A stretch of 64,000 nucleotides of DNA, taken from the NCBI GenBank assembly GCA_963540505.1, contig CAUTMV010000001.1, forward strand, positions 1 through 64,000, read 5' to 3'. This document shows, one piece after another, positions 53,117 to 60,289 of the stretch (positions are counted from its first letter, which is position 1; each line of letters opens with the position of its first letter). Origin of the DNA: Wolinella sp963540505. GTDB taxonomy: Bacteria; Campylobacterota; Campylobacteria; Campylobacterales; Helicobacteraceae. A program made the translations under genes and the position numbers. Under the pieces are notes generated by a model that saw only the letters and a program-made list of their open reading frames with translations, searched no databases and was not told the origin of the DNA.

Positions 53117-54934
53117 ATGAAATTGCTCCTTGTGAATAAAAACCCCATCGTGCGAAAGCTCTTTAAGCTAAGCAGCGAAAAAGCGGGAATCGAGCTCTCG
53201 GAGATCGAGTCGCTGGAAGCACTTGAGCGCGCGCCTTTTGATCTTGTTTTTGTTGATGATGAGAATTTGGAAGAGGGAGACGTGCTTGCGCGACTGAAAG
53301 AGGAACTGCCTCAGGCGAAGTATGGGCTGCTTCATGCAAAGAATAGAGAGAGAGACGCGGGGTTTGCGCTCTTTGTTCAAAAGCCCTTTTTGCCGACGGA
53401 TTTGGTGGATCTGTTTAAAAGTGAGATTGAGGCGAGCGCGCAAGAGTTTTTCCAGCCCGATTCCCCCAAAAGTGATGAAAGTGGCAATATGAGCGAGCCT
53501 TCCGAGCCTACTGAGGAGGCGGTGCAAGAGGAGCACGCTCTCATTAAGGAAGAGGAAAGCTTTGGCGAAGAGAAGCTCAATTTGGCTGAAGATATGTTGC
53601 CTCAGGAGAGTGCCCATCCTAAGGAGGAGTTTAATTTGGAGATTGCGAATACTCCTGATATTAGCGATGATTGGGCTCTTACACTGGAAGAGAATGCGAC
53701 TCCTTTGTCTGATGTGCTTACCCAATCACAGGAGGAGCCAAGCCCTGCTACCCTAAATCCCGAGCCATTTGATCCGGATTTCTCCACTCAAGAAGAGGCG
53801 AGCCCTTTGCAGCCGCAGCAAGAGATATTTGAAGCACCCGAGGAATCGCCCTTGCAAGAGCCCCAAGAGCAGGAACTTCAAGGGCAAGAATCCCAAAGAA
53901 TAGAAGAGATGCAAGAGATAAAAGAGGCACAAGAGCCTATGCAAGAGGATTTGGAAGCGATGAGCACACCCGGTGCGCCGGAGGAGAGCGTCCCTAGCGA
54001 TCTTGCAGATGACATGGTGCAGAATGCACAAAGCGAAGGCGATGAAACCGCCGCTTTGATGGCTGAAGAGGCGCAAGAGAGCTTTGAGCTTGGAGATTTG
54101 CAGATGCAGCCTGAAGCAGACTTTAGTCTTGAAGATCCCCTCGGTGCACTTAGCGAGACGGAGGAAACCAAAGAGCCCACCCTGATGGAATCACCCGCTT
54201 TAGAGGCGCAAGATGATCTTGTCGGTGCTTTGGATATAGCAGAGGATTCTCAAGATGATTTGATGAGCGGTGCGGATTTGAGTGATCTGGCTCTCGAAGA
54301 TGATATTCCCGGCTTGGATAAAGATCAGACGTTAGAGACACTGCAGGAGGAGATGTCGGGTGCGGGGGCTTTGGCGGAGGAGGCGGATTTTGCCGAGACG
54401 GAAGCGCCTGAAAGCGCGCCTAACGAGATGGCTCACGAAGAGGGGGGAATCTTGGACGCGAATGATCTTCAGGAGGTTAAGGAACTGCTTGAAGATGAGG
54501 AGATTGCAATGCCGGCGAATGAGGAGCTAAGCGTGGATGATATTAAGATTGAGAGCAGCGATGAGCTGGCAGCCCTGACCGAAGAGGCGTTGAGCGAGGC
54601 TTTGGGCGAAGAGCTACCGGCAAAGGCGGAAGAGGATTTTGATTTTGCCGATGAGTCCGGCGAGGCTATAAGCGAGGAGATGGCTGGTGCGGACGGGAAT
54701 TTTGAGGGAGCGCACGAGGACGCGACCGAGAATGAAGAGGCGATTGAAGAGATGAATGAGGAGGCAAAAGAGGAGGCAGATTTGCCTTTTGAACCCGCTC
54801 CCGATGCGCCTGCGTCGATTCCCGCAAATGACGCACTGAAGAGCCTTGAAGGACTGTCGATTCCTGCACTTAAGGAGCTGCTTGAGGGTGCAGAACTTAC
54901 GGTTTCCATCTCCTTCCCTAAGAATAAAAAATAG
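53117..54934 (+). CDS. chePep: ChePep, acidic chemotaxis regulator
   Basis: This 605-residue protein is strongly acidic. Residues 1-110 or so form a receiver-like domain (MKLLLVNKNPIVRKL, then FDLVFVDDEN and VQKPFLPTDLVDLF). It lacks the acidic pocket pair after the first strand, so normal phosphorylation is doubtful. A very long low-complexity region (about 125-560) of Glu-, Ala-, Asp- and Gln-rich sequence follows, with a conserved C-terminal segment ending SLEGLSIPALKELLEGAELTVSISFP. In H. pylori, ChePep (HP0322) sits at the pole and controls rotation bias. The gene order with gmk, tatA and argS matches. Confidence 0.87.
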   Translation: MKLLLVNKNPIVRKLFKLSSEKAGIELSEIESLEALERAPFDLVFVDDENLEEGDVLARLKEELPQAKYGLLHAKNRERDAGFALFVQKPFLPTDLVDLFKSEIEASAQEFFQPDSPKSDESGNMSEPSEPTEEAVQEEHALIKEEESFGEEKLNLAEDMLPQESAHPKEEFNLEIANTPDISDDWALTLEENATPLSDVLTQSQEEPSPATLNPEPFDPDFSTQEEASPLQPQQEIFEAPEESPLQEPQEQELQGQESQRIEEMQEIKEAQEPMQEDLEAMSTPGAPEESVPSDLADDMVQNAQSEGDETAALMAEEAQESFELGDLQMQPEADFSLEDPLGALSETEETKEPTLMESPALEAQDDLVGALDIAEDSQDDLMSGADLSDLALEDDIPGLDKDQTLETLQEEMSGAGALAEEADFAETEAPESAPNEMAHEEGGILDANDLQEVKELLEDEEIAMPANEELSVDDIKIESSDELAALTEEALSEALGEELPAKAEEDFDFADESGEAISEEMAGADGNFEGAHEDATENEEAIEEMNEEAKEEADLPFEPAPDAPASIPANDALKSLEGLSIPALKELLEGAELTVSISFPKNKK

Positions 54935-55558
54935 ATGAAGGCGAATAAAGGGGCGGTGCTCGTCCTCTCTGGGCCCAGCGGCTCGGGGAAGAGCTCGCTG
55001 TGCAAGTCGCTTTTTAGGGAGATTCCTTGCGCCTATTTTTCCGTCTCTACGACGACACGCGCGCCGAGAGCGGACGAGGTGGAGGGGGTGCATTATCATT
55101 TTGTCTCCAAGTCGCAATTTTTAGAAGGGGTCGAGCAGGGGCTCTTCTTGGAGTGGGCGGAGGTGCATGGGAATTATTACGGCACTTCAAAGCTCACAGT
55201 GGAATCGGCACTCCAAAGCGGGAAGCTCGTTGTTTTTGATATTGACATTCAAGGACATCGCAACATCAAGGAGAGCTATCCCATCCTCACTACGTCGATT
55301 TTCATTACCACTCCGACGCAGCAGGATCTGCGCGAGCGTCTCATCGCGCGTGGGAGTGATGATGAGGAGACGATCGATCGGCGCGTGATCCACGCTTATA
55401 ACGAAATGCGCCATATCAAGGAGTTTGACTACCTTATTATCAATAGCGATTTTAAGGAATCCGAGCACAAACTCCTCTCCATCGCCTATTCTACGCTCTC
55501 CAAACGCACGCTTTATGACGTAGATCTATTCGCAGCTCACTGGGGCGATAAAAAATAA
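54935..55558 (+). CDS. gmk: Guanylate kinase
   Basis: This 207-residue kinase converts GMP to GDP. P-loop LSGPSGSGKSS is near residues 11-20, with STTTRAPRADEVEGVHYHFV and FDIDIQGHRNIK being GMP-site motifs. The ATG directly follows the chePep stop. Confidence 0.96.
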   Translation: MKANKGAVLVLSGPSGSGKSSLCKSLFREIPCAYFSVSTTTRAPRADEVEGVHYHFVSKSQFLEGVEQGLFLEWAEVHGNYYGTSKLTVESALQSGKLVVFDIDIQGHRNIKESYPILTTSIFITTPTQQDLRERLIARGSDDEETIDRRVIHAYNEMRHIKEFDYLIINSDFKESEHKLLSIAYSTLSKRTLYDVDLFAAHWGDKK

Positions 55559-55619
55559 GTATCCTAACAGTGAAGCGAGAGTAAAATCCCCGAATTTCTA
55601 ACCCCCAAAGGAGAGTAAC

Positions 55620-55856
55620 ATGGGAATGCCTAGTATGCCGGAGCTACTGATTATTTTGGCGATTATCGTGCTGTTGTTCGGCGCGAAGAAGATCCCCGAT
55701 CTCGCCAAAGGTCTTGGCTCGGGAATCAAGAACTTCAAAAAAGCCATCAAAGAGGACGATGAGAGCGAGGCGCAGGTAGTTAAAAGCGAGAAAATCGAGG
55801 AATCGCCCAAAAGCGACGCCCCCCTTCACGCTTCGCAGGAATCAACCAAGGCGTAA
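55620..55856 (+). CDS. tatA: Twin-arginine translocase subunit TatA
   Basis: This 78-residue single-helix protein has the TatA hallmarks: helix at about 5-20, the FGAKKIPDLAKGLGSGIKNFKKA hinge and amphipathic helix, and an acidic tail. It could serve the Tat-exported SQR-like protein at the window's left end. AAAGGAGAG precedes the ATG. Confidence 0.95.
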   Translation: MGMPSMPELLIILAIIVLLFGAKKIPDLAKGLGSGIKNFKKAIKEDDESEAQVVKSEKIEESPKSDAPLHASQESTKA

Positions 55857-55865
55857 GGTCTTCCA

Positions 55866-57452
55866 TTGCACCACAGCGTTAAGGAAACTATCGAGACGGT
55901 TTTTGGATTCCCCATTGTTTTGGAGAAGCCAAAGGATAAAAACCATGGTCATTATGCCACTCCCGCCGCTTTCTCTTTGGCTAAGGAGTTGCGTAAAAAT
56001 CCTGCACTCATTGCACAAGAGCTTGCAGAGAAGCTTAAGGGAATCGAGATTTTTGAGAGCGTGCAGAGTGTCGGGGGCTACATCAATTTGCGCCTAAAAA
56101 AGAGCTTTTTGGGCACTCAGGCGGCTTTGGCACTTACGCTAGATAGGGATTTTGGCAAGGGGAGCAAGCAGGGGCGCATTCTTTTAGAATATGTGAGTGC
56201 AAATCCCACAGGACCGCTTCATATCGGACATGCGCGCGGTGCAGTGCTGGGCGATTCCCTCGCGCGACTTGGACGACACCTCGGATACGAAGTCGCTACG
56301 GAATATTACGTCAATGACGCGGGGAATCAGATCCATCTGCTTGGACTCTCCATCTATTTGGCTGCACGTGATACGCTTCTTCATCTGCCCGTTACTTACC
56401 CTGAGCAATATTATCGCGGCGAATACATCATCGATATTGCGACACTTGCGCTGGAGCGTTTTGGCGCAGAGGCTTTCAAAGATGAGGCGATTATCCCGCA
56501 GATAGCGCATTTTGGCAAAGATTTAATGCTTCAAGAGATCCGCTCTAACCTCAATCAGTGCAACATTACCATCGATTCCTACATGAGTGAAAAATCGCTC
56601 TATGACCGCTGGAGTGCGACGCTGGAGAAACTCAAAGCAAGCGGAGGATGTTATGAAGCCAGACGTGCGATGTGGCTTGCTTCCACGCAAAAGGGCGACG
56701 AGAAGGATCGCGTCATTGTGCGCGAGAATGGCGAGCCTACCTATCTTGCGGGCGATATTATCTATCATGATGAGAAATTTGAGCGAGGCTTTGATCATTA
56801 CATCAATATTTGGGGCGCGGATCATCACGGATATATCGCTAGGGTCAAGGCGGCACTAGAGTTTTTGGGGCATGATTCCCGTAGGCTGGAGATTTTGCTC
56901 TCGCAAATGGTAACGCTCCTAAAGGGTGGCGAGCCCTACAAAATGAGCAAGCGCGCGGGGAATTTTATCCTTATGCGTGATGTGCTTGAGGAGATTGGTG
57001 CGGACGCGCTTCGCTTTATTTTTCTCAGTAAAAAGCCCGATACGCATTTGGAATTTGATGTAGAAGAGCTCAAAAAAGAGGACGCGAGCAACCCGATTTT
57101 TTACATCAATTACGCGCATGCACGGATCCATACGATGCTTTCTAAGACAAACAAGAGTATCGAGGCGATCCAAAATGCTTCGCTAGAAATTTTAGATACC
57201 AAGGTATTTGATTTACTTTTTTTAGCACTTCAGCTACCTCAAGTGCTTGAAGATTCTTTTGAGAATCGGGCATTACAGAAGCTTACCGACTATCTTAGGA
57301 ATCTTGCCAGCGAGTTTCATAAATTCTACAACGAGCAGAAAATTTTAGATACACCTAATGAAGCGGCTCTGTTGCAGGTTTGTCGCATGGTGGCACTCTC
57401 GCTTTCTCAAGGTCTCTCTCTCCTAGGAATCTGCGCAAAAGAGCGTATGTAA
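55866..57452 (+). CDS. argS: Arginyl-tRNA synthetase
   Basis: This 528-residue class I synthetase has HIGH as GPLHIGHARGAV, KMSKR as YKMSKRAGNFI near residue 360 and an anticodon-binding C-terminal helical domain. The start is TTG nine bases after the tatA stop. It ends the conserved chePep-gmk-tatA-argS block; the accessory island starts just after it on the other strand. Confidence 0.96.
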   Translation: MHHSVKETIETVFGFPIVLEKPKDKNHGHYATPAAFSLAKELRKNPALIAQELAEKLKGIEIFESVQSVGGYINLRLKKSFLGTQAALALTLDRDFGKGSKQGRILLEYVSANPTGPLHIGHARGAVLGDSLARLGRHLGYEVATEYYVNDAGNQIHLLGLSIYLAARDTLLHLPVTYPEQYYRGEYIIDIATLALERFGAEAFKDEAIIPQIAHFGKDLMLQEIRSNLNQCNITIDSYMSEKSLYDRWSATLEKLKASGGCYEARRAMWLASTQKGDEKDRVIVRENGEPTYLAGDIIYHDEKFERGFDHYINIWGADHHGYIARVKAALEFLGHDSRRLEILLSQMVTLLKGGEPYKMSKRAGNFILMRDVLEEIGADALRFIFLSKKPDTHLEFDVEELKKEDASNPIFYINYAHARIHTMLSKTNKSIEAIQNASLEILDTKVFDLLFLALQLPQVLEDSFENRALQKLTDYLRNLASEFHKFYNEQKILDTPNEAALLQVCRMVALSLSQGLSLLGICAKERM

Positions 57453-57468
57453 GTTACTTTTACGCCGC

Positions 57469-57519
57469 GATTCCCGCCTCTTTTTGCGATTCCTCGGTTT
57501 GTGAAAAATGGGGAATCGC
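57469..57519. repeat. Inverted GATTCC pair in the argS/DUF262 convergent gap
   Basis: The 84-base gap between convergent genes holds GATTCCC (57469-57475), GCGATTCC (57486-57493) and GGAATCGC (57512-57519). The last two form a perfect eight-base stem with an 18-base loop. No T-run follows. Confidence 0.65.
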
Positions 57520-57536
57520 CGAAGCCGCCTAAAATT

Positions 57537-58697
57537 TTATTTATTCCCTTTCGCTCGATTGTGTGTGGTGCAAAGCATTTCGCAATTTTCAATCGCGGTC
57601 GCTCCGCCTTTACTCCACGCAGCAACATGATCGGCTTCCATCTCTTTGAACGCCCAAATTTTAGATTTATTGGCATTATCGCTAATAGCACATAAAGGGC
57701 AATTTGAAACATTTTGTTTTTCGGCGTTATCCGTTTGTTGTTTATAAATCGCCCTCTTGGTTGCCTCATCAAATACACGAATATCAAGCAATTTTGTATC
57801 GACCAAACCGCCCAAAACAAACTCAAATATGCCTTTGCGATTTTTCACATACGGATCTAAATACAATTCTCTCACTTTGGTAGCGATTTCTTGCGGATTG
57901 TAAGCGGTATCTTTATAGGTTTCATACAGTCGTCCCCATTCGAGCCCGCGCATTTCCTTTTCCACATCGGTAAATACCGTTGAAACCCAATCAATCACCG
58001 TGTTGAAATATGTTTTTAATTCATTGATATTGTCATCATTGCGATGTTGGCTCATATAATCGCTCACATTGCCTTTGCTGACCCACCCTAAGGCTTTAGC
58101 AAGAAAATCTTGTCGATTCGCCACACCATTAATATACGCGCTCCACTTTTGAACATGAACGTTTTGGCTGTTGCTGAATTCCGCTTTGGCAAGCGTAACA
58201 AACTCACCCGAATAAACCGCATTTAAAAGCTCTTGCTCGTTTAGTGGAATCCCCGCGATATTAATCGTCTTAAACCATTCTTTAATTTCCTTTTCTGTGC
58301 CGTTGCAGATATAAATTAACATTTTTGTATTGCGAATTTTATCTTGTTGCTCTTTTGGTAGGGAATCGATGTAGAGTGGCTTGCCCTCTTCCATAATGGC
58401 AAATTTTTTCGTCAAAAAACGTCCGATACTGGTAATGCGCTGCTGACCATCTAATACCTCGAATCTATCTTCCGCCATTTGATTAAAATAAATCAATCCC
58501 AAAGGATAGCCTTTCAGGAGCGATTCAATCACAGCAACATCTCGTTTGCCATCAGCGTAGATATAGTTTCGTTGGTATTCAGGCTGAATGGTTAATTTGC
58601 CCGATAAACCAAATAAGCCTTTGCCTTCCAATTCGTTATAGACAAATCCATCGCAAAGGGCTTTAACCGTCCATTCAGTATATAATTCTGCCTTCAT
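57537..58697 (-). CDS. DUF262-HNH endonuclease
   Basis: This 386-residue protein has a DUF262 (ParB/GmrS-like) N-terminal domain with QPEYQRNYIY at 38-47 and DGQQRITS at 83-90, and a C-terminal HNH domain with NCPLC, EADHVAAWSKGGATAIENC and LCTTHNRAKGNK. DUF262 proteins occur in GmrSD-type modification-dependent restriction and in other defence modules. Here it lies directly behind an EcoRI-type methyltransferase and starts by sharing ATGA with an ORF that continues that gene. GGAGAGG is the ribosome site. Base composition is visibly more AT-rich than the flanking core genes, suggesting acquisition. Confidence 0.87.
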   Translation of the reverse strand: MKAELYTEWTVKALCDGFVYNELEGKGLFGLSGKLTIQPEYQRNYIYADGKRDVAVIESLLKGYPLGLIYFNQMAEDRFEVLDGQQRITSIGRFLTKKFAIMEEGKPLYIDSLPKEQQDKIRNTKMLIYICNGTEKEIKEWFKTINIAGIPLNEQELLNAVYSGEFVTLAKAEFSNSQNVHVQKWSAYINGVANRQDFLAKALGWVSKGNVSDYMSQHRNDDNINELKTYFNTVIDWVSTVFTDVEKEMRGLEWGRLYETYKDTAYNPQEIATKVRELYLDPYVKNRKGIFEFVLGGLVDTKLLDIRVFDEATKRAIYKQQTDNAEKQNVSNCPLCAISDNANKSKIWAFKEMEADHVAAWSKGGATAIENCEMLCTTHNRAKGNK

Positions 58698-58909
58698 TTT
58701 TCACCTCTCCTTTTTATCAAAAGTCTAACGTATGTTTTTCTGCCTTGTATCGTGCAGTCATTTACCAATCCATTTGCTAAATTTGTTGCAATAGGATAAA
58801 AGCAATCTATCGACTCTGCTTTTTTTGGATAGTGATTCTTGCGTAGGTAATTTTCCCACTGATCTTTCCTTCTGCGTTCTTGATCATTCCTGGGATCGAG
58901 GTTGAACAA
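58694..58909 (-). other. Out-of-frame continuation of the methyltransferase tail
   Basis: This open frame runs into the DUF262 start with a four-base ATGA overlap and ends TYVRLLIKRRGEK, which resembles the closing strand of EcoRI-type methyltransferases. It becomes continuous with the methyltransferase if the GA tract has ten rather than nine repeats and the upstream A-run is restored. It is therefore either the true native tail or a second remnant tail, and not a free-standing gene. Confidence 0.45.
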
Positions 58910-59974
58910 GGATTCGAAAGCAAGGCTGATCTCTCTCTCTCTCTCTCGTAAACACTAGGTCTTTACCATCTTCACTTTTACGAAAAGTAACAATTTCAAA
59001 TTGCTCTGGACAGTATTTATCCAAAAATGAAATAGGCACTCCCATCACTCCATTATAATCACTGGGAATCGCATCGGTATAGGGGACATCAATCGCATTA
59101 TAGTTATCATATTTTGGTATCCGACACCTCTTATCTCTTTGTGCTTGCTATATTTGATATTATCTGCCATAGTCATTAGTTGTAAGGGCTTGTGTCGTCT
59201 GCCGTGTTCTATGTTGGTAAACCAGCAAGAATTTCCTAATCTAGTGTAATTCCCGACATATCCTAATCGTGCAGCTTTTTGTCTATCTTTTTCATCAACT
59301 TCAGCCCCTACTGGTATGCCAAAAACCATATCTTTACCATTTCCCGTTGCGCCCAACCATATTTCATTATTTTTAATGAGCGGGAAAACTTCTTTATATG
59401 TTATTGCATTCATATTGCCAATAATTGTAAATTTTTTATTCGCCTCCATAATCCAAGCCAAAAATTCACGAAATAGCGAAAATGGAGGATTAGTGATAAT
59501 AATATCTGCCTCATCACGAAGCTTTTTCACTTCATCACCTCTAAAATCTCCATCGCCTTTGAGGTATCTCCATTCCAAATCCTCAATATCAATTTTCCCA
59601 TTTTTATTCGTGTCGTGATCTAGGGTGAAAATTTTGCCCTTTATTTTGTTCGTGCTTGGTTTAAATTGTGGGGAAGTGGTCTCAAAAAGTGAAGGCTGGT
59701 AGGGAATCTTCACCTTTTTGCTCTCAAAGGCATAACTGGTGCTAATGAGCTTTTTTAACCCAAAAGCTTCAAAATTTTGCGCAAAATATTTCGTAAAGTT
59801 GCTCCATTCCGGGTCATCGCATGGCAATAAAACGGTTTTATTTTTGAATACATCGGGATTAAATTCAAGATATGCCCGAATCTCTTTCTCAATGTCATGG
59901 TATTGGGTATAAAACTCATCATTCTTTTTTATTCTTGCTTTTGTTAATGTGCTGTTTCTATTTAGATTTGACAT
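58807..59974 (-). pseudogene. EcoRI-type adenine-specific DNA methyltransferase, frame-broken
   Basis: The intact part (59974 to 59045) begins after TGGAG and shows KKNDEFYTQYHDIEKEI, PCDDPEWSNFTKYF and the catalytic TNPPFSLFREF, typical of the EcoRI methylase family that makes N6-methyladenine. The frame then breaks: at 59112-59115 a run of four As (gene strand) leads to a premature stop at 59045. Reading one frame over, the protein continues as YDNYNAIDVPYTDAIPSD and onward to FRKSEDGKDLVFTRERER at the GA tract. A second break near 58892-58894 (CCC) separates FRILVQPRS from PGMIKNAEGK, which ends at 58807. It is either a decayed gene, a phase-variable OFF state or an assembly error. Confidence 0.75.
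58930..58947 (-). repeat. (GA)9 dinucleotide tract in methyltransferase
   Basis: On the gene strand there are nine uninterrupted GA repeats, 18 bases. The tract encodes alternating Arg-Glu within the C-terminal part. Adding or removing a repeat moves translation between three tails: 15 residues at nine repeats, about 80 at ten, and about 40 at eight. This is the hallmark of slipped-strand phase variation. Confidence 0.85.
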
Positions 59975-60208
59975 ATAAAACTCCATTAAACAGGCAATAT
60001 AGGGCGTTTTGTGATTTTAAGGGATTTGCCAGCCATCTGAATGTTACGGGATTATAGCAAAGTCGGCAAAAGTATCAACAGAATTTAAAACACAGCTAAA
60101 TTAAAAAACAAAACCCGCCTAGCAGGGCGTGAATTGTGATTTTTTCTAAGCGATTCCTCTCGGCGATTCCCCTCTGTTTTGATAATCTTATCAATTATGG
60201 AAGCATAT

Positions 60209-60233
60209 AAGTTGATATTGTATGTATCAACTT
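60209..60233 (+). promoter_or_regulatory. Operator-like inverted repeat upstream of htpG
   Basis: AAGTTGATA (60209-60217) and TATCAACTT (60225-60233) are perfect nine-base arms separated by seven bases. The right arm ends 24 bases before the TATAAT at 60258-60263, just upstream of the expected -35 position. The seven-base spacer recalls the HspR HAIR operator (CTTGAGT-N7-ACTCAAG), but the arms differ, and it is not CIRCE. Confidence 0.6.
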
Positions 60234-60257
60234 TACCACTTTTTGTCAATCATCTGC

Positions 60258-60263
60258 TATAAT
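60258..60263 (+). promoter_or_regulatory. htpG -10 element
   Basis: A perfect TATAAT 27 bases before the htpG ATG. No good -35 hexamer is seen, which is normal for sigma70 promoters of this phylum. Confidence 0.6.
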
Positions 60264-60289
60264 TGCCAAAAATTTTAAGGAGCAAATAT

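Larger units (their letters stand above)
59975..60289. other. AT-rich gap between the methyltransferase and htpG
   Basis: This 315-base gap holds the methyltransferase ribosome site, a short stem (CGCC 60116-60119 with GGCG 60126-60129), two direct GATTCC words (about 60151 and 60165), the palindrome GATAATCTTATC (60181-60192), the htpG operator-like repeat and its -10. No ORF of credible coding character is present. Confidence 0.6.

Noticed and set aside
58694..58909. Independent 71-residue gene ahead of the nuclease
   Set aside because: Its frame is better explained as the displaced tail of the methyltransferase; no own ribosome site precedes its TTG.
60111..60136. Possible intrinsic terminator before htpG
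   Set aside because: Only a four-base CGCC/GGCG stem; no gene ends nearby on the strand that carries the better T-run.
57453..60289. Prophage or insertion-sequence insertion
   Set aside because: No integrase, transposase, terminal repeats or target duplication visible around the island.
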